Below are positions 31,987 to 40,893 of a stretch of DNA of 64,000 nt, one piece after another. The stretch's first letter is position 1, and every line of letters starts with the position of its first letter. Below the pieces are notes generated by a model that saw nothing but the letters and a program-made list of their open reading frames with translations, was not told where the DNA came from and searched no databases. The stretch lies in the NCBI GenBank assembly GCA_025210655.1, contig JAOARG010000034.1, positions 84,362 through 148,361 of the forward strand, in the 5' to 3' direction. Position numbers and translations under genes: made by a program. This stretch comes from Bacillota bacterium. Its GTDB lineage: Bacteria; Bacillota; Clostridia; Peptostreptococcales; Acidaminobacteraceae.

Positions 31987-33033
31987 ATGAATATTAAAAA
32001 AATAATTGATTCACTTTATGAGACAAATCAAAGTAGCAAAGAAGAACTGGCTTATATTATAAACAATATAAGCGGTGAAGATTTCCAATATCTTCAAGAA
32101 AGAGCTTATGAAACGAAAGAAAAGCACTATTCAAACACAGTATTTATGAGAGGCTTAATCGAATTTACAAATTACTGTAAAAGAGATTGTAGCTACTGTG
32201 GGATAAGACGTTCAAATAAGGATGCAGATAGATACAGACTATCTGTAGATCAAATCCTTGAATGCTGCAAAACTGGTTATGAGCTAGGATTTTCTACTTT
32301 CGTATTGCAAGGTGGAGAAGATCCATATTTCACTGACGAAATAATATGTGAAATAATCAGTAAAATCAAAGAACTGTATCCTGACTGTGCAGTGACCTTA
32401 TCTATTGGGGAAAAGTCTAAGGAAAGCTATCAGAAATACTACGATGCTGGTGCAGATAGATTCCTTTTAAGGCATGAAACTGCTAATCATGATTTATATG
32501 ATTCTATTCATCCTGAAATGACACTAAACTCAAGAATTGAGTGTCTAAATTCACTTAAAGATATTGGCTATCAGGTTGGTGCTGGTTTTATGGTTGGAAT
32601 TCCAGGTCAAACAACAGAAAATCTGGTTGAAGATCTTTTATTCCTTAAGGATTTAGAGCCACATATGATTGGAATTGGACCATTTATACCACACAAGAAA
32701 ACACCTCTTGGAAAATACGAAGGTGGTACAGTGGAAAAAACATTGATTATGCTTTGCCTTACAAGATTGTTATTACCAAAGGTTTTACTTCCTTCTACTA
32801 CGGCTTTAGGAACCCTAGATAGTTTAGGTAGAGAGAAGGCTCTTAAATCAGGAGCAAATGTTGTAATGCCAAATCTCTCACCTACCGATCAAAGAGAAAA
32901 ATACGAACTATATGAAAATAAGATCTGCACAGGTGACGAAGCTGCTCACTGTAGAGTCTGTATAGAAGCAAGGATTAATTCAACTGGAAATGTAGTGGAT
33001 ATGTCAAGGGGCGACCACGTTGACTACCTTTAG
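31987..33033 (+). CDS. hydE: [FeFe] hydrogenase maturase HydE
   Basis: HydE (348 aa) is a radical SAM enzyme that takes part in building the diiron subcluster of the H-cluster. The SAM cluster motif CKRDCSYCGIRR has C64, C68 and C71. LQGGEDPYF, YDAGADRFLLRHETAN and GFMVGIPGQT are conserved in HydE and related to BioB-like enzymes. The C-terminal CRVCIEARI may hold a second cluster or metal site. Length is typical. It is the second gene of the maturation operon, with hydG 12 bases on. Confidence 0.95.
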   Translation: MNIKKIIDSLYETNQSSKEELAYIINNISGEDFQYLQERAYETKEKHYSNTVFMRGLIEFTNYCKRDCSYCGIRRSNKDADRYRLSVDQILECCKTGYELGFSTFVLQGGEDPYFTDEIICEIISKIKELYPDCAVTLSIGEKSKESYQKYYDAGADRFLLRHETANHDLYDSIHPEMTLNSRIECLNSLKDIGYQVGAGFMVGIPGQTTENLVEDLLFLKDLEPHMIGIGPFIPHKKTPLGKYEGGTVEKTLIMLCLTRLLLPKVLLPSTTALGTLDSLGREKALKSGANVVMPNLSPTDQREKYELYENKICTGDEAAHCRVCIEARINSTGNVVDMSRGDHVDYL

Positions 33034-33045
33034 GAGGACTTAAAT

Positions 33046-34422
33046 ATGTTTATAAAAAAGACTGAAATAGAAAATTTACTAAAAGATAATCACAGTGTTA
33101 GTGTTGACAGACTGGAAGAAATTCTAGAAAAAGCTGTTGGACTAAAGGGTCTATCACATGAAGAAATTGCACTTCTTCTAAATGTAGAAGATGGCGATAT
33201 GCTAAAAAAAATATACAGTGCAGCTGGTAAAATCAAAGATACTATTTACGGAAATAGAGTTGTTATGTTTGCACCACTTTATATAAGTAACTACTGTGTA
33301 AACAACTGTACTTACTGTGGTTACCAACATTGCAATGACTTCCCTAGAAGAAGACTAACAAAGGAAGAAATTGAGCAAGAAGTAATCCTTCTTGAAAAGA
33401 TGGGACACAAGAGAATAGCTCTTGAAGCTGGTGAAGACCCTGTAAACTGTTCAATTGACTATGTCCTTGATTCTATCGAAACTATTTACAATACTAAAAA
33501 CGAAAACGGAAATATCCGTAGAATAAATGTAAATATAGCCGCTACAACAGTAGAAAACTATAAAAAGTTAAAAGATAAGGATATTGGAACATATATACTT
33601 TTCCAAGAAACTTACCATGAAGAAAACTATAAAAAGTACCACCCTAGATCAGTTAAGGGTAACTATGAGTATCATCTAACTGCTTTTGATAGAGCTATGG
33701 AAGCTGGAATTGATGATGTTGGTGGTGGTGTATTATTCGGACTTGCTGATTATAAATTTGAGGTTCTTTCCCTAATGTATCATAATGAACATCTTGAGAG
33801 AGAATACGGAGTAGGTTTCCACACAATATCAGTTCCTAGACTTAAAAAGGCTGAAGGTATGACCCTTGATCAGTTCCCACACATTGTGTCAGATGAAGAG
33901 TTCAAGAAAATCGTTGCTATCATTAGACTCGCAGTACCTTTCACAGGACTTATTCTTTCAACTAGAGAGTCTGTTGAAATGAGAAAAGAAGTTCTAGATT
34001 ATGGTGTAAGTCAGGTTAGTGCTGGATCATGTACAGGTGTTGGTGGATACAAAGAAAACGAAATGGGTGAATCTGTAGACCAGTTTATTACTGAAGATAA
34101 TAGAAGTCCTATAGAAGTTGTTAAATCCCTTATAAAGTCTGGATATATTCCTTCATACTGTACTGCATGCTATAGATCTGGTAGAACTGGTGACAGATTT
34201 ATGCAGCTTGCTAAAAATGGTCAAATACTAAATGTATGTAATCCAAATGCACTTATGACACTTGCAGAGTATATTCTTGATTATGGAGATAATGAGCTTC
34301 ATGAGTTAGGATTCAAACTAATTGATGAACAAGTAAAACTAATTAAAAATGAAAAAATTAAAGCATTAACTGCTGAAAATATTGAAAAAATCAAATCCGG
34401 AGAGAGAGATTTATTCGTATAA
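33046..34422 (+). CDS. hydG: [FeFe] hydrogenase maturase HydG
   Basis: HydG (458 aa) is a radical SAM tyrosine lyase that yields the CO and cyanide ligands of the H-cluster as an Fe(CO)2(CN) synthon. The SAM cluster motif CVNNCTYCGYQ has C84, C88 and C91. A C-terminal CTACYRSGRTGDRF carries the extra CxxC that holds the second, five-iron cluster. EAGEDPVNC and VGFHTISVPRLKKAEG are typical of the ThiH-related HydG family. AGGAGG precedes ATG 33046. It stands between hydE and hydF. Confidence 0.96.
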   Translation: MFIKKTEIENLLKDNHSVSVDRLEEILEKAVGLKGLSHEEIALLLNVEDGDMLKKIYSAAGKIKDTIYGNRVVMFAPLYISNYCVNNCTYCGYQHCNDFPRRRLTKEEIEQEVILLEKMGHKRIALEAGEDPVNCSIDYVLDSIETIYNTKNENGNIRRINVNIAATTVENYKKLKDKDIGTYILFQETYHEENYKKYHPRSVKGNYEYHLTAFDRAMEAGIDDVGGGVLFGLADYKFEVLSLMYHNEHLEREYGVGFHTISVPRLKKAEGMTLDQFPHIVSDEEFKKIVAIIRLAVPFTGLILSTRESVEMRKEVLDYGVSQVSAGSCTGVGGYKENEMGESVDQFITEDNRSPIEVVKSLIKSGYIPSYCTACYRSGRTGDRFMQLAKNGQILNVCNPNALMTLAEYILDYGDNELHELGFKLIDEQVKLIKNEKIKALTAENIEKIKSGERDLFV

Positions 34423-34442
34423 ACAGGACAGGAGGCTCTATT

Positions 34443-35633
34443 ATGATAAAGACACCACATGGAAATAGAATTCATATTGCTATCTACGGAAACAGAAATG
34501 CAGGTAAATCTTCCCTAATGAATGCTATCATAGGACAAGAAATATCAATTGTATCTGATGTAATGGGAACAACTACTGATCCTGTTACAAAGGCAATGGA
34601 ACTAATACCTCTTGGACCAGTTCTTTTCATAGATACAGCAGGACTTGACGATATTGGAGAATTGGGATTAAAAAGAGTAGAAAAATCTGAGAAAATACTT
34701 CAGAGAACCGACTTTGCAATTTATGTTTCTGATTGTAATGATGATTTTTCTGATTATGATATCTTTACTAGAAATTTTAAAAAATTCAACATTCCCCATC
34801 TTCATGTAGTTAATAAAATAGATACCGCTTCTGAGAATAGAATTACTGAAATTCAAGAACTTTTCCCTAAGGCACAATTAGTATCAGCAATGGACTTTCA
34901 ATCAATACTAAGCCTTAAGGATAGATTAATATCAGAGATAGAAGATAAGCAAATAGATCCACCTATAGTTGGTGATATCTTAGAATACAACAGTAACATG
35001 ATTATGGTTGTACCTATAGATTCTGAAGCTCCCAAGGGAAGAATTATACTTCCTCAAGTACAGCTAATAAGAGATGCCCTTGATCATGGTATAAAATCCT
35101 ATGTAGTAAGGGATACAGAACTAGAAGATGCACTAAAAAACATAAAAGATGTTGATTTAGTAGTAACAGATTCCCAAGCATTTAAGAAAGTAAGTGAAAT
35201 CGTACCTGAAAATATAGCACTTACTTCATTCTCAATACTATATGCAAGATATAAGGGTGATTTAAAATCCTTTGTAGACGGTCTAAAAATACTTGAGGAG
35301 AATAGAAAAAGTCTTAAGGTACTGATTTCAGAATCATGTACCCACAACTTCTCCCACGAAGACATAGGAAGGGTCAAAATACCTGCCCTACTTCAGAAGA
35401 AGTATCCTGATTGTCAATTCGATTTTGAATTCCAAATGGGACACGATTTTCCAAACAACCCATCACCATACGACATGATAATCCACTGTGGATCTTGCAT
35501 GCTTAACAAAAAGACAATGATTACAAGAATTGATATGTGTGAAAAGCTTGGTGTTCCCATTACCAATTATGGGATATTATTGGCTCATTTGACTGGTATA
35601 CTAGATAGAACAGTTTCTATGTTTGAGATTTAG
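34443..35633 (+). CDS. hydF: [FeFe] hydrogenase maturation GTPase HydF
   Basis: HydF (396 aa) is the GTPase scaffold that carries the precluster and delivers it to HydA. The N-terminal GTPase has GNRNAGKSSL (16-25), GTTTDP and FIDTAGLDD. The C-terminal cluster domain has CTHNF and, about 50 residues on, HCGSCM, together giving the C-x-H...H-C-x-x-C pattern. AGGAGG lies upstream of ATG 34443. The stop at 35631-35633 runs directly into a heptad-repeat element, then a bidirectional terminator. Confidence 0.96.
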   Translation: MIKTPHGNRIHIAIYGNRNAGKSSLMNAIIGQEISIVSDVMGTTTDPVTKAMELIPLGPVLFIDTAGLDDIGELGLKRVEKSEKILQRTDFAIYVSDCNDDFSDYDIFTRNFKKFNIPHLHVVNKIDTASENRITEIQELFPKAQLVSAMDFQSILSLKDRLISEIEDKQIDPPIVGDILEYNSNMIMVVPIDSEAPKGRIILPQVQLIRDALDHGIKSYVVRDTELEDALKNIKDVDLVVTDSQAFKKVSEIVPENIALTSFSILYARYKGDLKSFVDGLKILEENRKSLKVLISESCTHNFSHEDIGRVKIPALLQKKYPDCQFDFEFQMGHDFPNNPSPYDMIIHCGSCMLNKKTMITRIDMCEKLGVPITNYGILLAHLTGILDRTVSMFEI

Positions 35634-35636
35634 TGC

Positions 35637-35757
35637 CGTGGGTCGTAGGTCGTAGGTGGTTGGTCGGAAGAACTTTTTTAAGGTAGTCTAGATGCTCAAA
35701 GAGCCCTAGACTATCTAAACTCCCTTCCGACCCACGAACCACCACCTACGACCCACG
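35637..35757. repeat. Heptad-repeat inverted element I
   Basis: The left arm is GTGGGTC GTAGGTC and GTAGGTG GTTGGTC then GGAAGAAC. The right arm on the other strand is GTGGGTC GTAGGTG and GTGGTTC GTGGGTC then GGAAGGGAG. Between them is a hairpin, TAGTCTAG-atgctcaaagagcc-CTAGACTA. The arms have four heptads each and differ at several places. It fills the convergent gap between hydF and the HD-GYP gene. The central CTAGAC hairpin uses the linker word of elements C, F and G. Confidence 0.85.
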
Positions 35758-35784
35758 AAAAAAAGCGCCATAAGCGCTTTTTTT
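35755..35784. terminator. Bidirectional terminator between hydF and the HD-GYP gene
   Basis: A seven-A run, stem GCGC / GCGC with loop cataa, and a seven-T run (about 35758-35784) form a symmetric terminator that can serve both convergent transcripts. It touches the HD-GYP stop codon. Confidence 0.8.
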
Positions 35785-36868
35785 ATATCTCATACTCACC
35801 ATCAATAAAACTAGTGAGATTTGTCATCAAATCAACTTCTTCTATTGGTTTTTTAGTTTCTAAATCAACTATTCTTACAACTGGTCTTGTAGGATATGCC
35901 TTGTTGTTTTTAACTACTATTCCTACCCTTCCATCTGTTAGCTGAACTGAAGATCCTACTGTATATACTGCAATGTTTTCTATAAAACTACTTAGTATGG
36001 AAGGATCTATATTGTATACTGATTCTGCATTTAAAACCTCTAGGGCTTCATATACAGACATTTTTGTTCTATATGATCTATCTGATATCATGGCATCAAA
36101 CATATCGCATATGGTTACTAATCTAACGTATACTGGTATTTGATTACCTTGCAGACCCTCAGGGTATCCGCTACCATCAAGTCTCTCATGATGGAAATAA
36201 ATTATTTGTTTTGTTATTGGTGAAATTACTGTGTCGGATCTAACCATATCATATCCATGCTTTGAGTGTTCCTTCATTGTTTCATACTCATCAGTTGAAT
36301 ACTTTCCTGGTTTATTTATTAGTTCATTGTCAATTCTGCTTTTCCCAATATCGTGTAATAAGGCACCAATTCCTATTTTTTCAACAGTTTTCTTGTCTAA
36401 TCCTAAACTTTTAGCTGTTAAAATAGATAGAACGGCAACATTTACACTGTGGGTGTATGTATACATGTCTGTTCCCATCAGTTCAATCATATTATAAAGC
36501 ATTTTAGGGTTTGAATACACTTCCCTTACCATGCTTTGTACGATTTTCTCAACATGATTATAGTCATCCATAGGTATCATAGATGATGCGCTTTTATGAC
36601 CATTAATAAATCCTGTATCATTAAAAATTTCTTTTAGAGAAGATACAGCTTCCATTACTAATGATTCATCTACGTATGTTTCAAGTTCAATATCGTGACT
36701 CATATCATCATCTATATATATATAATTTATATTATTTTTATCAAGACTCTTTATATGGTTATCTTTAAGAACAGTATTTTTAGACAATAGCAACTTACAA
36801 GAAGATGAATAAATTGACTTCCCTAGCATTTCTCCTACTGCCTTATCGCTCACTTTTATTATTCTCAT
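35783..36868 (-). CDS. HD-GYP domain phosphodiesterase
   Basis: A 361-aa cytosolic protein with an N-terminal 'sensor' region (about 1-100) and a C-terminal HD-GYP domain. Metal and catalytic motifs are YTHSVNVAVLS, LLHDIGKSRI, HSKHGYDM, and HHERLDGSGYP followed by RLVTICDMFDAM; the terminal GYP-type signature is intact. Such enzymes hydrolyse cyclic di-GMP. A small C-terminal domain (about 290-361) follows. It is transcribed alone towards hydF. The nearby Tad pilus genes make a link to surface behaviour plausible but unproven. Confidence 0.9.
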   Translation of the reverse strand: MRIIKVSDKAVGEMLGKSIYSSSCKLLLSKNTVLKDNHIKSLDKNNINYIYIDDDMSHDIELETYVDESLVMEAVSSLKEIFNDTGFINGHKSASSMIPMDDYNHVEKIVQSMVREVYSNPKMLYNMIELMGTDMYTYTHSVNVAVLSILTAKSLGLDKKTVEKIGIGALLHDIGKSRIDNELINKPGKYSTDEYETMKEHSKHGYDMVRSDTVISPITKQIIYFHHERLDGSGYPEGLQGNQIPVYVRLVTICDMFDAMISDRSYRTKMSVYEALEVLNAESVYNIDPSILSSFIENIAVYTVGSSVQLTDGRVGIVVKNNKAYPTRPVVRIVDLETKKPIEEVDLMTNLTSFIDGEYEI

Positions 36869-36988
36869 CCTGCCACCTTCTACACACCATTAGTAATTAA
36901 TTTCCTAATAATTATTTTATAATAAATCATAGATTATTACAAACATAAAAAAGAGAGCATAATTGACACACACTCCCTATCATCCCAT

Positions 36989-37150
36989 TTATTGTTCAAT
37001 TTTTCCTATGGCAGTAAGTATAAATCCACCTACTAGTCCAAAAGTACCAAAAAATAATTTTGTGTATAGTGACAAACCTATATATCCACCAAGAAATAGT
37101 AAAGCTACTGTTATTATAATTAAAACTAATCCGATTTTTCTTAACTCCAT
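36989..37150 (-). CDS. Small two-helix membrane protein
   Basis: A 53-aa frame from ATG 37150 to TAA 36989, with GGGAG at 8-base spacing. It is almost entirely two hydrophobic helices (IGLVLIIITVALLFLGGYIG and TKLFFGTFGLVGGFILTAIG) joined by a short turn, with a basic start MELRK and tail KIEQ. It follows the HATPase gene at 37184 by 33 bases on the same strand and may be the last gene of the hydrogenase-linked operon. The function is unknown. A plus-strand frame over the same bases lacks these features. Confidence 0.65.
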   Translation of the reverse strand: MELRKIGLVLIIITVALLFLGGYIGLSLYTKLFFGTFGLVGGFILTAIGKIEQ

Positions 37151-37183
37151 AATAATTACTCCCTAACTTTAGAAAAGAAAGAT

Positions 37184-37729
37184 TTACTTTCTAATTTCTT
37201 CTATACCCTCAGCTATATATTCCTTTAGCCACATTATTACATCGATATTATCTATAGGAACCTCATTCCCAAGGGTCTTTCTAATTTCTTTAGTATTGAG
37301 ACAAAATCCTTCTTCATTATACTTATGTGTATATATAAGTTCTAGAAGTGGATTAGACAATATAACTGTTATTATTGTATCTGCCATGTTTCCTAGGGGA
37401 ACCCTATCTATGTGAGAGTACTTGAAAGTAGCCTTCACTTCAGTCCCAACGCCTACCTGAGACTTGATTTCAAACTCACCATCACAGGCTTCAGCACTTG
37501 ATTTAAACATAGGAATTCCAAGACCGACCTTACGTGTTGTCCTTGTAGTATAAAACGGATCTACAACCCTTCTAAGGGTCTCATCATCCATACCTCTTCC
37601 ATCATCCTTTATCATTATTGTAAGAAGATCATTTTCAACATCTTCTATTACTGCGATTCTTACAGAATCTGAATTTGCCGATATTGAGTTTTGGGCTATA
37701 TCAAGTATATGAAGCGAAAGTTCTCTCAT
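37184..37729 (-). CDS. HATPase-domain protein of the hydrogenase cluster
   Basis: A 181-aa protein with a histidine-kinase-type ATP-binding fold but no phosphoacceptor domain. N box LHILDIAQNSISANSD, G1 box IKDDGRGMD, and GLGIPMFKSSAEACDGEFEI (G2 region) are visible; the last 60 residues are unique. Proteins like this recur in clostridial clusters with NADH-dependent hydrogenases. It likely works in a redox or hydrogen-responsive switch with the PHP and DRTGG proteins. ATG 37729 has GAGGAGA upstream, 24 bases after the PHP gene. Confidence 0.85.
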   Translation of the reverse strand: MRELSLHILDIAQNSISANSDSVRIAVIEDVENDLLTIMIKDDGRGMDDETLRRVVDPFYTTRTTRKVGLGIPMFKSSAEACDGEFEIKSQVGVGTEVKATFKYSHIDRVPLGNMADTIITVILSNPLLELIYTHKYNEEGFCLNTKEIRKTLGNEVPIDNIDVIMWLKEYIAEGIEEIRK

Positions 37730-37753
37730 ATAAATTCTCCTCTACTAAAATAC

Positions 37754-38461
37754 TTATTTCAAATTTTCCATTATATCATCAATAGATTTCTCATTAACTT
37801 CTATAGAATTATCCTTTTCAGAGATTTGAAAAAGATCATGGGAATCCGAGTTCCTTATAAACTTATACCCTGATAAATAGGGATACTTTTTAATAAATTC
37901 TTGGTACTTTGATTCATTAGATAATTCTAAGGTTCCTATTTCATAATCCTTCGGTATAAAACCTAAACTGGAAATAATACTAAAGGATTTTCTATCTATA
38001 TGGGATGGTACTACTACTCCACCAAGTTCCTTAACTATTTCAAGGGTTTTTTTGATTGTAATATTTATAGATAGAAATAGGGGATAATTATAATCTCCCA
38101 CATGATTATCATCCTTATCAAAAATCATCTGATTACCGTAGTTATCAATCTGATTTTTCAATGGCATCCTATAGCCATCAAGGATATCATCAAACTTTTC
38201 CGCTGTATCAACATCTTTGAAGAAACACAGTATGTGAACATCTTCAATGGTTTGAAGCTCAATGCCCGGTATTACTAATATATCTTTATCTTTAGCTACC
38301 TCAACACAGGCCCTACAATTTTTAGTGCTATTATGATCAGTTATTCCAATTACGTCAAGTTCTTTCAAAATACTCATATTGACAATGTTATTTGGTGTCA
38401 TATCATCACTTGAGCATGGTGATAGTGCCGTATGAATATGAAGATCATAATATAGTTTCAT
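37754..38461 (-). CDS. PHP-domain protein of the hydrogenase cluster
   Basis: A 235-aa PHP-domain phosphoesterase. Metal motifs are YYDLHIHTALSPCSSDDMTP at the N-terminus, GITDHNST, and RNSDSHD near the C-terminus. It is of the type annotated as PHP or 'histidinol phosphatase-like' that accompanies DRTGG and HATPase genes beside [FeFe] hydrogenases. The substrate is unknown. Its ATG overlaps the stop of the preceding DRTGG gene by one base (TAATG), showing coupling. Confidence 0.85.
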   Translation of the reverse strand: MKLYYDLHIHTALSPCSSDDMTPNNIVNMSILKELDVIGITDHNSTKNCRACVEVAKDKDILVIPGIELQTIEDVHILCFFKDVDTAEKFDDILDGYRMPLKNQIDNYGNQMIFDKDDNHVGDYNYPLFLSINITIKKTLEIVKELGGVVVPSHIDRKSFSIISSLGFIPKDYEIGTLELSNESKYQEFIKKYPYLSGYKFIRNSDSHDLFQISEKDNSIEVNEKSIDDIMENLK

Positions 38462-38793
38462 TATTCTATACCCATTTCATATAGACATTTAAAAATTTGA
38501 TAGGGTGACATATCAGTACTTAGTACTGCGATATTTTCAGCATTTGCCTTTTCAATTGTTTCAGGCTCAACTTCTATGCCATCTGGAATAATTATACCCG
38601 ACATTTCAAGAAGAGAAGCAACTGCTACAGAATTAGTATGGGTTTGAACTGTTATCCAAAGATTTCCCTTTTTTCCTTTGGCCATAACCCAACTTAATAA
38701 GTCACATGAATCAACTCCACTTACTATCATTTCTCCATCATGAGTATTTGTTAAAAATGAAAATCCTTTCCCCTCAAGCTCTTTAAGTTTCAT
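38461..38793 (-). CDS. DRTGG-like domain protein (second copy)
   Basis: A 110-aa single-domain protein of the DRTGG-like type: VSGVDSCDLLSWVMAKGKKG, then ITVQTHTNSVAVASLLEMSG, and IAVLSTDMSPYQIFKCLYEM. Such domains are thought to bind small ligands and occur in sensory proteins and near hydrogenases. ATG 38793 has GGAGG at 8-base spacing; a frame start at 38808 would include that site. It overlaps the end of the H-cluster-like gene and is coupled to the PHP gene. Confidence 0.8.
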   Translation of the reverse strand: MKLKELEGKGFSFLTNTHDGEMIVSGVDSCDLLSWVMAKGKKGNLWITVQTHTNSVAVASLLEMSGIIIPDGIEVEPETIEKANAENIAVLSTDMSPYQIFKCLYEMGIE

Positions 38794-40051
38794 TTCTTTT
38801 CCCTCCATTTTTCCTCACTACACAATCTGCTAAACTCGCTTTTCTCATTACTATATCCTCTGCCAAGGCCCTACAAGTTGGAGCACCACATGCTCCACAA
38901 TCTATACCTGGAAGAATTCTAAATATTTCTTCAATCTTAGCCATTTTTTCTAAAGCTTTTTTAAAATCAGTATCAAGTTTCAGAGTTGGCAGTGCTTCTA
39001 TTTTTCTATCCCATTCAAGGGTTTCTCTATCAAACTGATCAAGATACATACTTCTTTTTCTTGTATCCTTTGATTCAGAAATCTTTCTTATTCTTTGCTT
39101 TGCTATAAATGGATTTTCTACATTTAGTGGACCACCTGAACATCCTGTTATACATGCATATGCTTCCATAAATTCAATATTATTAAGCTTTCCTAATTCA
39201 AGCTCATCTAATATCTTAATTACTTCATCAATACCGTCAACCGCAATATAATCTTCTAAACCTATAGAATAACTTTGTCCACCTACTTTTCCCCAGCCAA
39301 TACCTCTACCAGATCCCTTTGCAATCTGAACAACTTCATCATCATTAAGTTCATCATATATTTTTAGTATTCTTGAATAAATTGATTCTATAGATATTGC
39401 TCCATCAATTTTTGACTTTTCAAGTCCAAGAGGATTTTTCACACTTGTAATTTTTGCTGGACACTGACTTATAAAGAAAACTCCTATTTCATCATCTGTA
39501 TAGTCAGTAAGTTCCTTTGCTTTTTTTCTTGCAAGCCTTGCAGAAACCTCCATAGGTGATTCCAATGTTATGAAATGATCTATAAGTGATGGATACCTCA
39601 TTTGTATCAATCTAGTTATTGCAGGACAGTATGTAGATATTAGGGGTTTTAAATACTGATCCCTGTTTTCTTCTATTATTTCAGCCAAATGTGCAGAAAT
39701 AATATCTGCCGAATATGCAACATCAAAAACATGATCAAATCCAATCTTATACAAACAATTAAATACCTTGTTTATATCATATTGCTGAGAAAACTGTCCA
39801 TACATAGCTATTGATGGAAGAGCAATCACATATTTAAATTTTTTCATTTCCTTCAATGTATCGGTCAAAGCACCCTTTGCATGGAATGGACAGTGTTTTA
39901 AACATTCTCCACAATCAATACAACGCTCATTTATTATAGTTGCCCTACCATCTATTACCCTTATGGCTTGAGTAGGACATCTATGTAAGCAATTTGTACA
40001 ACCATTGCAAAAATCTTTTTCAAGAATGACCGAATGCCAGTATTCACTCAT
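38783..40051 (-). CDS. Fe-S protein with degenerate H-cluster domain (putative redox/H2 sensor)
   Basis: A 422-aa protein. The N-terminal pair of [4Fe-4S] motifs is CNGCTNCLHRCP (15-26) and CIDCGECLKHCP. The large middle follows the [FeFe] hydrogenase C-terminal fold, but L1 is STYCPAIT instead of TSCCPxW, L2 is SQCPAK, and L3 is ACITGCSGGPL. The four cluster cysteines are thus kept but diiron-pocket residues are altered. A C-terminal CGACGAPTCRALAEDI suggests a further [4Fe-4S] cluster. It probably senses rather than makes H2. It lies between HATPase and DRTGG genes, downstream of hydCBA. Confidence 0.85.
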   Translation of the reverse strand: MSEYWHSVILEKDFCNGCTNCLHRCPTQAIRVIDGRATIINERCIDCGECLKHCPFHAKGALTDTLKEMKKFKYVIALPSIAMYGQFSQQYDINKVFNCLYKIGFDHVFDVAYSADIISAHLAEIIEENRDQYLKPLISTYCPAITRLIQMRYPSLIDHFITLESPMEVSARLARKKAKELTDYTDDEIGVFFISQCPAKITSVKNPLGLEKSKIDGAISIESIYSRILKIYDELNDDEVVQIAKGSGRGIGWGKVGGQSYSIGLEDYIAVDGIDEVIKILDELELGKLNNIEFMEAYACITGCSGGPLNVENPFIAKQRIRKISESKDTRKRSMYLDQFDRETLEWDRKIEALPTLKLDTDFKKALEKMAKIEEIFRILPGIDCGACGAPTCRALAEDIVMRKASLADCVVRKNGGKRNET

Positions 40052-40089
40052 CTTATTTTCCTCCGATATATCTTCATAGTAGCCTAATA

Positions 40090-40536
40090 CTACTCAATAT
40101 TAATTATCATTTTTAGTACCGTTGATACTCCTTTTTCAGACTCAATGAAAAATTCATCCGATACTCTTTTCATGTTAGGTAGACCCATACCTGCTCCAAA
40201 ACCCATTTCCCTAACCTTACTAGTTGCAGTAGAAAAGCCTTTTTTCATAGCAAGTTCAATATCATCAATACCAGGACCTTCATCTTCAACCAATATTTCA
40301 ACTGAATCCGAACTTACTAAGACCTTCATATTTCCACCATGAGAATGGATTACCACATTAATTTCTGCTTCATATGTTGCAATTGCAACCCTTCTGATAA
40401 TTGAAGAATCAATTCCTAGCTGAGTAAGCATCTTCTTTATATTGCTGGACGCCTCACCAGCCCTAATAAAATCATGTTCGTATATTTTATATTCTAGTTT
40501 CATTCCGTTTTTATCACTACTTAATCCAAGTCCCAT
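40090..40536 (-). CDS. Anti-sigma-factor-like HATPase protein
   Basis: A 148-aa protein of the RsbW/SpoIIAB-like serine-kinase ATPase type: GEASSNIKKMLTQLGI, then AIATYEAEINVVIHSHGG (N box), VEDEGPGIDD (G1) and GFGAGMGLPNMKRVSDEF (G2). It matches the 'ATP-binding protein' usually found beside DRTGG and hydrogenase-like genes. ATG 40536 follows GGGTGAG; the frame also has a GTG at 40542 and a later ATG at 40503. It is coupled to the DRTGG gene just before it. Confidence 0.85.
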   Translation of the reverse strand: MGLGLSSDKNGMKLEYKIYEHDFIRAGEASSNIKKMLTQLGIDSSIIRRVAIATYEAEINVVIHSHGGNMKVLVSSDSVEILVEDEGPGIDDIELAMKKGFSTATSKVREMGFGAGMGLPNMKRVSDEFFIESEKGVSTVLKMIINIE

Positions 40537-40542
40537 AATCAC

Positions 40543-40893
40543 TCACCCTATGTTTATTCCCTTCAGTCCATTTGAGTATAAAATACCTGAAGTTGTGTAT
40601 AAAGTCAAATTAGTCATCAGTAGTACCATATTGTGTTCCTTTGCAAGTTCAATTACATCTTCACCTGGCTTTTTTCCCCTAACAAATACTATTGTCTTTA
40701 AATCAAGCATCTCTGCAGTCCTTATTACCTGCTGATTAACAAGACCTGTTAAAAGAACAGATTCGTCATCAACATATGCCAAGACATCGCTCATAAGGTC
40801 AGATCCAAAAGCAGACTTAACCTCCCTTTCAAGAAAATGTTCACCTAAAAGTATTTCTGCATTTAACAAACTCTTTATCTTACCAACTTGCAT
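40543..40893 (-). CDS. DRTGG-domain protein (first copy)
   Basis: A 116-aa DRTGG-domain protein: KSLLNAEILLGEHFLEREVK, then GSDLMSDVLAYVDDESVLLT, the conserved core, and VIRTAEMLDLKTIVFVRGKK. It is a probable ligand-sensing module. It leads the sensory sub-operon DRTGG-HATPase-Fe-S-DRTGG-PHP-HATPase. AGGAGG precedes ATG 40893. An AT-rich promoter region above it is followed by element G and the hydA terminator, so this block may be transcribed apart from hydCBA. Confidence 0.85.
   Translation of the reverse strand: MQVGKIKSLLNAEILLGEHFLEREVKSAFGSDLMSDVLAYVDDESVLLTGLVNQQVIRTAEMLDLKTIVFVRGKKPGEDVIELAKEHNMVLLMTNLTLYTTSGILYSNGLKGINIG

Noticed and set aside
36963..37166. Plus-strand frame of 67 codons over the small membrane gene
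   Set aside because: The minus-strand 53-aa frame at the same place has a ribosome site and a coherent two-helix pattern; the plus-strand frame is a proline-rich shadow.
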